Of a DNA stretch of 52,649 bases, positions 36,058-44,605 are shown piece after piece. The notes below the pieces were generated by a model. That model made no database searches. It saw nothing but the letters and a program-made list of their open reading frames with translations, and was not told the origin of the DNA. The first letter of the stretch is position 1; every line of letters starts with the position of its first letter. A program made the translations under genes and the position numbers. The DNA comes from Mycobacterium sp. shizuoka-1. GTDB taxonomy: Bacteria > Actinomycetota > Actinomycetes > Mycobacteriales > Mycobacteriaceae. The stretch spans positions 16,387-69,035 of the forward strand of contig NZ_BEWG01000070.1 in assembly GCF_002723835.1 (NCBI RefSeq). Reading direction: 5' to 3'.

Positions 36058-37122
36058 GTGCGGCGGGGTTTTGGTTCGGTCTTCACCACGACAGTGGCGC
36101 TCATCGGGGCGACCGTCGTGGTTGCCAATCCGGTGACGGCACCGGCATCGGATGTCCGCGTTCCCGCCGTCACACTCTCGGCAGGCAGCACCGCCTCGCC
36201 CGCCGCGCTCGACCGAGCCCTGCTCGATGTGCTCGCCCAGGACCACCCCGAGACGCGGCCCGTGGAGCTGGTGAAGCGATCGCTGGCCGGCGTCGTCGCC
36301 GACGTCGCCCTGTTCGGCGGCCAGGCGGTCGAGGGCGCCATCACCCGGCCGGTGGTGGAGCCGAGACCGGTGCCCGCTCCGCCGCCCCTGTCGTCTCCGT
36401 CGTCCCGGTCGGTTGCCAACTTGCTCAGTGGGACACCGCCGACCACGCCGGCCGTGCACGTCGCCCCGACCGCGATCGAGAACCCCGCCCTGGCGCAGGC
36501 GGTGACATCGGTGGCCGACTACGTCGGCTATGTGAGTGTGCAAGCGGTCGACGCCACCGCCGCAGCCGGAACGATCGGCGCGGCCGGACCCCAGTACATC
36601 GCCGACACCCTCGTCGCGCTCACCCACGGCGACGTCGACACGGCCATCACCACTGCGCTGCGGACGGCGGCGGCGCCCCTGCGCCCGCCCTCGGCGGTGG
36701 TGACGGCCATCCGCACCGAAGTGCGCAAGCAGTTGACCGAGCTGGCCGACCGGCTCAGGCGGTCGGTGCCGCCCCCGCCGAGAGTCTGGCGGATCCCACG
36801 GCCGGCCACCGCCGAGCGCGCGCCGTCGCTGCGCGTCACGCTGGGCCATCGGCGGAACACCACAGCCACAGCCACACCGGCCGCCCCCACGCCGAGCGCC
36901 GACCGTGCCGACGCGGAGCCGGCGAAGCCGACGGCGGTCAACGGCGCCACCGATCTGACCGACGGCAACAAGGCCGTCCCGCGCGCCAAGGCCCCACAGG
37001 CCGCCCTGCGCCAGCGCACCGTCGCGCCGCTGAACCAGGTGCGTGACTCCCTGCAGCGCCTCGGCGACACCCTGCGCAAGGCCGTGACGCCGCACCGGCC
37101 GCACCGAACGCACCGGCACTAA
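36058..37122 (+). CDS. Exported mycobacterial protein of unknown function, Pro/Ala-rich with basic tail
   Basis: 354 aa from GTG 36058, preceded by CAGGGGGTGAG. The signal peptide is about residues 1-30 (FTTTVALIGATVVVANPVTA). The mature part alternates short helical stretches (DRALLDVLAQDHPETRPVE, LAQAVTSVADYVGYVSVQAV) with Pro-rich linkers (PVPAPPPLSSPSS, PPPPRVWRIP) and ends in a His/Arg-rich tail (PHRPHRTHRH). No domain is recognised. It resembles the gene at 34689 in general plan, not in obvious sequence, and the two share a promoter motif, so they may be co-regulated envelope proteins. Confidence 0.75.
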   Translation: MRRGFGSVFTTTVALIGATVVVANPVTAPASDVRVPAVTLSAGSTASPAALDRALLDVLAQDHPETRPVELVKRSLAGVVADVALFGGQAVEGAITRPVVEPRPVPAPPPLSSPSSRSVANLLSGTPPTTPAVHVAPTAIENPALAQAVTSVADYVGYVSVQAVDATAAAGTIGAAGPQYIADTLVALTHGDVDTAITTALRTAAAPLRPPSAVVTAIRTEVRKQLTELADRLRRSVPPPPRVWRIPRPATAERAPSLRVTLGHRRNTTATATPAAPTPSADRADAEPAKPTAVNGATDLTDGNKAVPRAKAPQAALRQRTVAPLNQVRDSLQRLGDTLRKAVTPHRPHRTHRH

Positions 37123-37170
37123 GCGCGGTGAGCGGCCGACCGCGACCGGCGCAGTGGCAGAATTCGCGGC

Positions 37171-37644
37171 ATGCGGATGTCAGCGAAGGCGGAATACGCC
37201 GTTCGCGCCATGACCCAGCTCGCATCCGTCGACAGCGGCGTCTTGGTCAAGACCGAGGATCTGGCCAAAGCCCAGGGCATTCCCGCGCAGTTCCTGGTCG
37301 ACATCTTGTCTGATCTGCGCACCGACCGGCTGGTCCGCAGCCACCGCGGTCGCGACGGCGGGTACGAACTCGGCCGTCCTGCCGCCGAGATCAGCGTCGC
37401 CGACGTGCTGCGCTGTATCGACGGACCGCTGGCGAGCGTGCGTGACATCGGCCTGGGCGATCTGCCCTACAGCGGACCGACGGCCGCGCTGACCGACGTC
37501 TGGCGTGCGCTGCGCGCCAGCATGCGCGCGGTGCTCGAAGAGACCAGCTTGGCCGACGTGGCCGGCGGACGGCTTCCCGACCACGTCGCCCACCTGGCCC
37601 GCGACTACCTCAGTCAGGAGGACCGGCGCGGCCACAGCGGCTGA
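37171..37644 (+). CDS. Rrf2-family transcriptional regulator without the Fe-S cysteine triad (Rv1287-type)
   Basis: 157 aa. The winged helix is [35 protein letters not shown], then the wing [16 protein letters not shown]. After [14 protein letters not shown], where IscR and NsrR carry three cysteines, this protein has only Cys82, so no [2Fe-2S] cluster of that type can bind. Cluster-free Rrf2 proteins such as Bacillus CymR control cysteine metabolism. Proximity to cysDNCQ supports a sulfur role, but this is inference. ATG 37171 and ATG 37177 are both possible starts. Confidence 0.88.
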   Translation: MRMSAKAEYAVRAMTQLASVDSGVLVKTEDLAKAQGIPAQFLVDILSDLRTDRLVRSHRGRDGGYELGRPAAEISVADVLRCIDGPLASVRDIGLGDLPYSGPTAALTDVWRALRASMRAVLEETSLADVAGGRLPDHVAHLARDYLSQEDRRGHSG

Positions 37645-37647
37645 GCC

Positions 37648-38040
37648 TCAGCGCGGCCCGGATCCATACGGTCGGGTGATGATCTCCAGGAAGTGGCCGG
37701 CGGGATCTCGGAAGTACACGCCGCGACCGCCGTCGTTGCGATTGATCTCGCCCGGCCGAGCCGCCCGCGGGTCGGCCCAGTGCGGCAGCCCGCGATCGCG
37801 GATCTTGCGGTAGATCGCGTCGAAGTCCTCGTCTGCGACCAGGAAGGCGTAGTGCTGCGGATGGACGACCTCCCCGGCAGGCACCTCGGCGTAGTCGAGG
37901 CTGAGTCCGTGCTCGAGCGTGACAGCCAGAAAGTGGCCCGCGGGCACCGCATCTGGGAGCCCGAACAGCTCGGTCAAGAACCGGGCCGACGAGTGCTTGT
38001 CGTGTGCCGCGACGATGGTGTGGTTCAACGCGATGGCCAT
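37648..38040 (-). CDS. VOC-family (glyoxalase/bleomycin resistance fold) protein
   Basis: 130 aa. Two beta-alpha-beta-beta-beta modules are seen: ALNHTIVAAHDKHSSARFLT with LFGLPDAVPAGHF, and HYAFLVADEDFDAIYRKI with GRGVYFRDPAGHFLEIITR. Likely metal ligands are His7, His63 and Glu122. Family members include extradiol dioxygenases, glyoxalases and resistance proteins; the reaction here is not evident. It is tail to tail with the Rrf2 gene, 3 bp apart. Confidence 0.82.
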   Translation of the reverse strand: MAIALNHTIVAAHDKHSSARFLTELFGLPDAVPAGHFLAVTLEHGLSLDYAEVPAGEVVHPQHYAFLVADEDFDAIYRKIRDRGLPHWADPRAARPGEINRNDGGRGVYFRDPAGHFLEIITRPYGSGPR

Positions 38041-38111
38041 TAGCGCTACCAGTCAAGCACTTTCGCTGGTAAGGGGCAATGAACACCGGCTCGCCCGATC
38101 GCCACCGGTGA

Positions 38112-39257
38112 ATGCCGTACCGTCTCTGGCTTATGGCGACACCGCAGACCCGTGGCGAAGTGCTGGGCAATATCGGGCCCAACTGGTTCGCATCGGTGAT
38201 GGGCACCGGAATCGTGGCGACTGCGGGCGCGACGCTCCCGGTCCACGTGTGGGGATTGCGGGGCTTCGCCCAAGCGGTGTGGGCCGTCGCCGCGGTGCTG
38301 CTGCTGGTGCTGATCGTGGTGGTCGGCGGCCACTGGCTGCGGCACCCGACCGTCGCGCGCAGCCACGCCAGGAACCCGCAGATGGCGCACTTCTACGGGG
38401 CGGCGCCGATGGCGCTGCTGACCGTCGGTGGCGGGGCGGTGCTGATCGGCCGTGACCTCATCGGCGTGCGCCTAGCGGTCGACCTGGATTGGGTGCTGTG
38501 GACGGCGGGCACGATCGGCGGACTGTTCACCGCGGTCAGCATCCCGTTCTTGATGTTCACCCAGCACAACGTCGAACCTGACGCCGCGTTCGGTGGGTGG
38601 CTGATGCCGGTGGTGCCGCCGATGGTGTCGGCGGCCAACGGTGCGTTGCTGATCCCGCACATGGCGCCGGGCACCGGCCGCACCACCATGCTCTACGGCT
38701 GCTACGCGATGTTCGGGCTGTCGTTGGTGGCCGCGTTCATCATCATCACGCTGATCTGGAGCAGGCTGGCGCTGTATGGGACATCAGGCACCGCCCGGGT
38801 GCCCACGCTGTGGATCGTGCTCGGCCCGCTGGGTCAATCCATCACCGCCGCAGGACTTCTCGGGCTCACCGCGGCGCTGGCCGTCAGCCCGGATCTGGCT
38901 GACAACTTCAACGCGTTTGCGATCATCTACGGAGTGCCGGTCTGGGGTTTCGCGGTGCTGTGGATCGCGCTGGCCGCCTCGCTGACGGTGCGCACGCTGC
39001 GCCGCGGGATGCCGTTCGCGCTCACCTGGTGGAGCCTGACGTTCCCGGTCGGCACCTTCGTCACCGGCACCACGCAGCTGGCCGTGCACACCGAACTGCC
39101 TGCCTTCAAGGTGGCCGCGGTGATCGCCTATGTCGGACTGCTGAGCACCTGGTTGCTGGTCGCGGTGCGCACCGCCCGGGGAAGCCTGCGCGGCAATCTG
39201 TTCCAGCCGCCGCCCAATCCCGGGCCGGTGCGGGCGAGCAAGGATCCCGCGCCGTGA
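38112..39257 (+). CDS. TDT-family transporter (TehA/SLAC1/Mae1/SSU1 fold)
   Basis: 381 aa from ATG 38112; an internal ATG at 38133 (MATPQTRGEVLGNIGPNWF) is an equally good start. The GPNWFASVMGTGIVA motif in the first helix and ten hydrophobic segments match the TDT fold. Members export sulfite (SSU1), tellurite or dicarboxylic acids, or conduct anions. With the sulfate activation genes about 5 kb upstream, sulfite export is a reasonable guess. The inverted repeat TACCAG/CTGGTA lies in the gap before the gene. Confidence 0.85.
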   Translation: MPYRLWLMATPQTRGEVLGNIGPNWFASVMGTGIVATAGATLPVHVWGLRGFAQAVWAVAAVLLLVLIVVVGGHWLRHPTVARSHARNPQMAHFYGAAPMALLTVGGGAVLIGRDLIGVRLAVDLDWVLWTAGTIGGLFTAVSIPFLMFTQHNVEPDAAFGGWLMPVVPPMVSAANGALLIPHMAPGTGRTTMLYGCYAMFGLSLVAAFIIITLIWSRLALYGTSGTARVPTLWIVLGPLGQSITAAGLLGLTAALAVSPDLADNFNAFAIIYGVPVWGFAVLWIALAASLTVRTLRRGMPFALTWWSLTFPVGTFVTGTTQLAVHTELPAFKVAAVIAYVGLLSTWLLVAVRTARGSLRGNLFQPPPNPGPVRASKDPAP

Positions 39258-39261
39258 GACC

Positions 39262-39684
39262 CTACTTGCGGGCGATCAGTTCCAGGGCGATGTTGTCGGG
39301 GTCCCGAAACTCCAGGATGTAGGCCGCGCCGATGTCCTTGATCGGCTCGTGGCGGATGCCGAGCGAGTCAAGGTGAGCTGCGGCCTGCTCGAGCTCGGGC
39401 AGACCGGACAGCCCGAAGGCCAGATGGTCCAGGCCCACCCGGTCCTCGTGGAAGGTCCCGGTGCCGGTCGGGCGCAGCCCGAGCAGCCCCTCGCCGACGC
39501 GGTAGATGACGCCGCCGAACAGGAACGACAACCGCTCGCGGGTGGCGGAGTCGGCGTCCGGGGGTAGCTCGGCGTAGACCGGCCAGGCGAAGACGCTGTC
39601 GTAGAAGCGGCGGGAGGCGTCGATGTCGGTGACGGTGAGCCGCACGTGAGCGAGGGCGGTGGTGGCGATCGGCATGGGACTCAT
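39262..39684 (-). CDS. VOC-family protein
   Basis: 140 aa from ATG 39684 (MSPMPIATTALAHVRL); ATG 39675 is possible, and the open frame extends to 39792 without family-like sequence. It has ALAHVRLTVTDIDASRRFYD and VGLDHLAFGLSGLPELEQA, closing with YILEFRDPDNIALELIA, the usual metal-binding pattern with His and Glu (DHLAF, NIALELI). The function is unknown. It is unrelated in detail to the VOC protein at 37648. It faces the TDT gene tail to tail. Confidence 0.82.
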   Translation of the reverse strand: MSPMPIATTALAHVRLTVTDIDASRRFYDSVFAWPVYAELPPDADSATRERLSFLFGGVIYRVGEGLLGLRPTGTGTFHEDRVGLDHLAFGLSGLPELEQAAAHLDSLGIRHEPIKDIGAAYILEFRDPDNIALELIARK

Positions 39685-39743
39685 CGTGTCAGTAGCGGCC
39701 GAACCGCGCGGCCACCCCCGGCGGTCGTGCCAGAATCGCGGTC

Positions 39744-40658
39744 GTGCAGATTGGGATGACCCTGCCGGTGATGGAACCGGACCTCGACGCAAACATCCTC
39801 AAGCGGTGGGCCCAGGCCATCGACCAGGGACCGTTCTCCTCGCTGTGCTGGGGTGAGCGGATCGCCTTCGGCAATCCGGACTCGATGACCCTGCTGGGAG
39901 CGCTGTCGGGCTGGACCGAGCGAGTTCCGCTCGTGGCCACGGTGGTGGTGCCTCAGCTCCACGATCCGGTGATGCTGGCCAAGGCGCTGGCCACCGGTGA
40001 CCTGCTCAGCGGCGGACGGCTGACCGTCGGGCTGGGGGTGGGCGGCCGCCACGAGGACTACCGCGCCGCCGGCGCCGACCCCAAGACTCAGACCATGCGG
40101 GAGATGGCCGATCGAGTGGCGATCATGAAGCGGGTCTGGGCGGGGGAGAAGGTGACCGAATCGGTGCTGCCGGTCGGACCGCTGCCCGCCCGCGACGGGG
40201 GACCGCGGTTGTTGGTCGGCACCACCGGACCCAAGACGCTGCGCAGCGCGGCGCCGTGGGCCGAGGGCATCGCCGGGATCTCCCTGGACCTCGACCTGGA
40301 CAAGCAGAACGAGCTGTTCGACGTCGCCCGCGAGGCCTGGGCGGCCGCGGACAAGCCCGAACCGCATCTCGCGACGTCGTTCTGGTTCGCCCTCGGCGAC
40401 GGGGCGGCGCCACGAGCCCAGGTGACCCGGCACCTGCTGCACTACATGAACTGGATTCCGCGCGAGGTGGTCGAAGCGATCGCGCCCACCACCGGGTGGG
40501 CGGGCACCGACGAGGAACTCGTCGCCGTGTTACGCGGCTTCGCCGCGATCGGAACCAGCGAGGTCCACCTGATCCCGACCAGCACCGACATCGGCCAGCT
40601 GCACCGCGTCGCGGATCTGGTCGGTGAAGTGTCCGCCCCAACCGACGTTTCGGCCTAG
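39744..40658 (+). CDS. Luciferase-like (LLM) flavin/F420-dependent oxidoreductase
   Basis: 304 aa from GTG 39744. [15 protein letters not shown] begins the TIM barrel, [25 protein letters not shown] is the cofactor-binding region found in F420-dependent LLM enzymes, and [13 protein letters not shown] follows. Mycobacteria have many such enzymes and most lack known substrates. It is followed by lactate monooxygenase after 8 bp, so they are likely one transcript. Confidence 0.85.
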   Translation: MQIGMTLPVMEPDLDANILKRWAQAIDQGPFSSLCWGERIAFGNPDSMTLLGALSGWTERVPLVATVVVPQLHDPVMLAKALATGDLLSGGRLTVGLGVGGRHEDYRAAGADPKTQTMREMADRVAIMKRVWAGEKVTESVLPVGPLPARDGGPRLLVGTTGPKTLRSAAPWAEGIAGISLDLDLDKQNELFDVAREAWAAADKPEPHLATSFWFALGDGAAPRAQVTRHLLHYMNWIPREVVEAIAPTTGWAGTDEELVAVLRGFAAIGTSEVHLIPTSTDIGQLHRVADLVGEVSAPTDVSA

Positions 40659-40666
40659 GACGAACC

Positions 40667-41836
40667 ATGACCCAGCCGTACGGCAACTACCAGATCGAGA
40701 TCTACTTCCAGGGACTCACCGGCGTGCTGCCCAGCCTGCCGATGTCCTTTGCCGAGCTGGAAGCCCGTGCTGCCCAGACTCTTTCGCCGTCGATCTGGTC
40801 TTATGTCGCCGGCGGCGCCGGCGATGAGCGCACCCAGCGCGCCAACGTGACCGCGTTCGACCAGTGGGGTGTGATCCCGCGGATGCTGGTCGGCGCGACC
40901 GAGCGGGATCTGTCGGTTCAGCTGTGGGGGCGGCGCTGGCCGGCCCCGGTGTTCATGGCGCCGATCGGGGTGATCGGTTTGTGCACCGCCGACCGGCACG
41001 GCGACCTTGCCGCCGCGCGTGCCGCGGCCGCCACCGGCGTTCCGATGTGCGTCTCGACCCTGACGATGGACCCACTGGAGCAGGTGGCCGCCGAATTCGG
41101 AGACACCCCAGGCCTTTTCCAGCTGTACACACCGGTCGACCGTGAGCTGGCAGAGAGCTTCGTCCACCGCGCCGAGGCCGCCGGATACACCGGCATCGTG
41201 GTGACCCTGGACACCTGGGTGCCGGGCTGGCGGCCCCGCGACCTGTCGACCGCCAACTTCCCGCAGCTGCGCGGCCTGTGCCTGTCCAACTACACCAGCG
41301 ACCCGATCTTCCGAGCCAAATGCGACGGCGATGTCGACGCCGACCCCCGCAATGCGGTACTGCCGTGGGTCAGCAACTTCGGGAATTCGTTGAGCTGGAA
41401 CGACTTGGCGTGGCTGCGGTCGCTGACCTCGCTGCCGCTCATCCTCAAGGGCATCTGCCATCCCGACGATGCCCGCCGCGCCATCGACGCCGGCGTGGAC
41501 GGCATTTACTGCTCCAATCACGGTGGCCGCCAGGCCAACGGCGGTCTTCCGGCACTCGATTGCCTGCCCGACGTGGTGGAGGCCGCCGGTGATGTGCCGG
41601 TGTTGTTCGATTCCGGCGTGCGCTCCGGCGCCGACATCGTCAAGGCGCTGGCGATGGGGGCCGCCGCGGTCGGCATCGGCCGGCCCTACGCCTACGGTGC
41701 AGCGCTGGCCGGTACCGACGGGATCGTGCATGTGCTGCGGTCGATGTTGGCCGAGGCGGACCTGATCATGGCGATCGACGGCTACCCGAGCATCGGCGAG
41801 CTGACCCGCGCCGCGCTGCGGCCCGTGCGACAGTAA
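40667..41836 (+). CDS. FMN-dependent alpha-hydroxy acid oxidase, lactate 2-monooxygenase-like
   Basis: 389 aa, close to the 394 aa of M. smegmatis lactate 2-monooxygenase and similar along its length: [43 protein letters not shown] and [19 protein letters not shown], the last holding the catalytic His and Arg. It would oxidise L-lactate to acetate, CO2 and water, or another 2-hydroxy acid. The 41-aa insert typical of that enzyme appears to be partly kept ([19 protein letters not shown]). Confidence 0.9.
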   Translation: MTQPYGNYQIEIYFQGLTGVLPSLPMSFAELEARAAQTLSPSIWSYVAGGAGDERTQRANVTAFDQWGVIPRMLVGATERDLSVQLWGRRWPAPVFMAPIGVIGLCTADRHGDLAAARAAAATGVPMCVSTLTMDPLEQVAAEFGDTPGLFQLYTPVDRELAESFVHRAEAAGYTGIVVTLDTWVPGWRPRDLSTANFPQLRGLCLSNYTSDPIFRAKCDGDVDADPRNAVLPWVSNFGNSLSWNDLAWLRSLTSLPLILKGICHPDDARRAIDAGVDGIYCSNHGGRQANGGLPALDCLPDVVEAAGDVPVLFDSGVRSGADIVKALAMGAAAVGIGRPYAYGAALAGTDGIVHVLRSMLAEADLIMAIDGYPSIGELTRAALRPVRQ

Positions 41837-41840
41837 GCGC

Positions 41841-42515
41841 ATGCCGCAACCATCCACCAGGGTCAGTCGCCTGCCGGAGAAGCAGAACACCTCGCGCGCC
41901 CGACTCGACGAGCTGCTCGACGCCACACCGCTGGCGACCATCGCATTGATCCGCGACGGCCACCCGGTGATCTTTCCGATCGGCTTCGCCCGGATCGGCG
42001 ATGAACTGGTGATTCACGGTTCGACCGGTTCGCCGTGGATGCGTCAGCTCGCAGGCGGGGCGCCCGCCGCGGTCTCGGTCACCGCGCTCGACGGAGTCCT
42101 GGTGGCGCGCAGCGGTTTCGAATCCTCTTTCCAGTTCCGCAGCGCGGTGCTGTTCGGGGTGTTCGACGCCGTGGCCGATGCCGACAAGGTCCACTACCTG
42201 GAGACGCTGACCGACACCTTCATTCCGGGCCGGGTCGCCGAGTTGCGCGCCAGCTCGCGTAAGGAACTCGCCGCGACGATGGTGCTGCGGATGCCGATCG
42301 GCGCCGACAATTGGTCGCTCAAGATCGGCGACGGCTGGCCGGAGGACGAAGACGACGACATCGCCGCCGGAGCCTGGGCCGGGGTGGTGCCGCTGACCAC
42401 GACATACGGCGAGCCGCAACGGGCACCCGACTGTGATCCCGCCACCCCGGTGCCGCCGTCGGTCAGGGCGATGACCGGTGAGCTGTCGAACCGCCGGGGG
42501 AGACTGCCTCACTAG
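41841..42515 (+). CDS. FMN-binding split-barrel protein (pyridoxamine phosphate oxidase / NimA-like)
   Basis: 224 aa, 4 bp after lactate monooxygenase. LLDATPLATIALIRDGHPVIFP, ELVIHGSTGSPWMRQL, AAVSVTALDGVLVARS and FRSAVLFGVFDAVAD outline the flavin reductase split barrel of the Pyridox_ox_2 / NimA group. The N-terminal extension and Pro-rich C-terminal tail (CDPATPVPPSV) are outside the core. Its last 53 bp overlap the end of the convergent MFS gene in the other strand. Confidence 0.82.
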   Translation: MPQPSTRVSRLPEKQNTSRARLDELLDATPLATIALIRDGHPVIFPIGFARIGDELVIHGSTGSPWMRQLAGGAPAAVSVTALDGVLVARSGFESSFQFRSAVLFGVFDAVADADKVHYLETLTDTFIPGRVAELRASSRKELAATMVLRMPIGADNWSLKIGDGWPEDEDDDIAAGAWAGVVPLTTTYGEPQRAPDCDPATPVPPSVRAMTGELSNRRGRLPH

Positions 42516-43896
42516 CAACGGGTTTGGGCCGCAGGACGAAACTGAACCCGAGCGCGATCACGCCGATGCCGACGACGGTCCACAGCGCTTGGTGGAAGGT
42601 CGAATCCGTGCCGGAGCCGACGATCGGTCCCGCCCACGCGAATCCCAGGGAGAAGCCGATACCGTAGCTGGCATTCGCGATACCCGGCAGAGCTCCGGGT
42701 TCCTCGTCAGAGGCCTGCAGCACGCCGAGCGAACTCAGCGGGGTGAGAATCACTGCGGTGCAGGTGAATCCGAAGACCAGCATCAGCCCCGCCACCGCGT
42801 ACTTGTGGTCGGTCAGAACACCCATCAGCGTGACCACCACCACGGTGGCGGCGATCCCGGCCCGCAGCACGGTGACGAAGCCGATACGGACCGCGAGCCG
42901 GCCGACGAACGGCGCAGTGAGGACCTGAACGATCGCCCCAGGGGTGAGGAACAGCAACGCCGTCATCGTTGCGTTGAGGCCGAAACCGGAATCGGTGTCC
43001 TCGGCCAGGCTGGGCACGATGAAGCCGAGCACCACCATGAACGACCCCATCACCAGAATGGTGACGACGAGCAGGGGCCATGCCTCGCGTGAGCGCAGAT
43101 GCGTAAGCCCGACCAGGGGATGCTCGACACGGTTGTTGGCCACCACAAATGCCACGGCGGCGGCGACGGTGATCGCCAGGCAGATCAGCGCGGGCGTCGA
43201 GGTCCACCCTGCGTGACCGCCGTTGGACAAGAACATCGTCACGCCGCCGACGGTCACCGCGATGAAGACCGCCCCGACCCAGTCCATCCGTCCTTCGGCG
43301 CCGGCGCCCTCGTCGGCCGGAACCCACTTCCACACGAACCCGGCGGCGAGCAGGCCGACGACCAGGATCAGCACGAAGATCGAGCGGTAGCCGAACGCGT
43401 CGGTCATGATGCCGGCCAGGAACGCGTCGCCGCCGGCCACCCCGCCGTTGATGGAGGCCATCACCCCGCAGCAGACCCCGAACGTGGCTCCGGACAGCCG
43501 CGCCCGCAGAATCAGGAAGGCCAGCCCGTAGGTGATGTTCGAGGTGCCCTGCAGGAATCGGCCCACCACCACGATCGGCAGCGACGAACTCAGGCACAGC
43601 ACCGTGCCGATGCACATCACGATCACGATCCCGATCAGGACCCGTTTGCGGCCGATGTAGTCGCTCCATCGGATCAGGACGACGTTGGCGATCGCCCCGG
43701 CGAGGTAGAACGGTGTTGACATCGCCACGAACGCCCCGTGGCCCAGCGTCTCGTTGATGTCCCGGATGGCCGGGGACAGCATGGTGGCGTTGAGCGAGAA
43801 CGACATCAACCCGAAGACCAATGCGGTCACCAGCAGGACGATCTGGCGGCGGGACAGGGAATCGGTCTCGGGCGGGGCGGCGGGGTGCTGACTCAC
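42463..43896 (-). CDS. Major facilitator superfamily transporter
   Basis: 477 aa from GTG 43896 with GAGGAG 9 bp upstream. Fourteen or so hydrophobic segments are visible, and the MFS motif is IRWSDYIGRKRVLIG between helices 2 and 3, with GRFLQGTSN in helix 4. The DHA2-like length suggests drug or metabolite efflux. No substrate is indicated. The 3' end overlaps the preceding flavoprotein gene by 53 bp. Confidence 0.88.
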   Translation of the reverse strand: MSQHPAAPPETDSLSRRQIVLLVTALVFGLMSFSLNATMLSPAIRDINETLGHGAFVAMSTPFYLAGAIANVVLIRWSDYIGRKRVLIGIVIVMCIGTVLCLSSSLPIVVVGRFLQGTSNITYGLAFLILRARLSGATFGVCCGVMASINGGVAGGDAFLAGIMTDAFGYRSIFVLILVVGLLAAGFVWKWVPADEGAGAEGRMDWVGAVFIAVTVGGVTMFLSNGGHAGWTSTPALICLAITVAAAVAFVVANNRVEHPLVGLTHLRSREAWPLLVVTILVMGSFMVVLGFIVPSLAEDTDSGFGLNATMTALLFLTPGAIVQVLTAPFVGRLAVRIGFVTVLRAGIAATVVVVTLMGVLTDHKYAVAGLMLVFGFTCTAVILTPLSSLGVLQASDEEPGALPGIANASYGIGFSLGFAWAGPIVGSGTDSTFHQALWTVVGIGVIALGFSFVLRPKPVASEAVSPGGSTAHRSSP

Positions 43897-44000
43897 GAAG
43901 CTGACTCCTCAAGCGAGTGACGCTGCGGGGTCGGCCGCCCAGACCGCCGGTGCCCGGCAAATGTCTGTGCATCGTATGCGAGGAGTCGGCGCCTGGGGTG

Positions 44001-44150
44001 CTATCGGCGACGTCCCCACGGGGTCAGCAGGGTGCGCCAGAGTTTCCGGAACGACTCGGGGAAGACCACGTCCTCGGTGCTACGCGGCGTCGACGGCGGT
44101 CGTTTTCGATCTTCCGGTCGGTCGGGATCGCGAGACTCAGTGTCGGACAC
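44001..44150 (-). CDS. Probable 49-aa small protein
   Basis: GTG 44150 to TAG 44001. The product has an acidic/basic start (DTESRDPDRPEDRKRPPS) and ends in an amphipathic, Trp-containing stretch (FPESFRKLWRTLLTPWG) and three arginines. The amino-acid pattern reads as real coding rather than shadow, and it fills most of the 366-bp gap between the MFS gene and the gene at 44263. No good ribosome binding site is visible. The family is unknown. Confidence 0.4.
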   Translation of the reverse strand: MSDTESRDPDRPEDRKRPPSTPRSTEDVVFPESFRKLWRTLLTPWGRRR

Positions 44151-44262
44151 GGCCGCACCCGGTGGACTGGATCTCGCTTCCGTTGCGCATCTGCCCCCGC
44201 TTCGCCGGTTGGCGTCCCAGGCTATCGGACCGCGGCCGTCGCGTCTGGCAAACCCGGGCGGC

Positions 44263-44493
44263 TCACGCCCGCGCCCGAGTGCTCGGGTGCCGGGCCACCG
44301 CCGACAACCATTCGGCGCTGACCGTCAAGTCGTCGAGTTGACGATCGATCCCGTCGACCCTGGTGGACATCTCGCGCAACTGCCTGGCCAACTCGGCTCG
44401 CTGCATGACCAGCTTGGACCGCATCCGCTCGAGCATCGCCAACAAGGCCTGCGCTTCCGAACGGGTTGGTGTGTCGGTCGCGTGTGCTGTCAT
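44263..44493 (-). CDS. Small coiled-coil protein
   Basis: 76 aa. AAAGGAG ends 6 bp before ATG 44493, which decides this start over ATG 44499. Residues about 15-62 are a heptad-rich helix (LLAMLERMRSKLVMQRAEL and RVDGIDRQLDDL). I do not recognise it; small helical proteins of this type often form dimers. It lies between the monoamine oxidase and the small ORF at 44001 on the same strand. Confidence 0.7.
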   Translation of the reverse strand: MTAHATDTPTRSEAQALLAMLERMRSKLVMQRAELARQLREMSTRVDGIDRQLDDLTVSAEWLSAVARHPSTRARA

Positions 44494-44605
44494 CGGCATC
44501 TCCTTTACAGGCTGGCGGAGTACCCCCAGAGTGCGCCGATCAGACCTCCCGATGCCAGGAGTTTGGGACACCGGCAGGCGGTTGGCAGCCCGCGCAGAGC
44601 AACGC

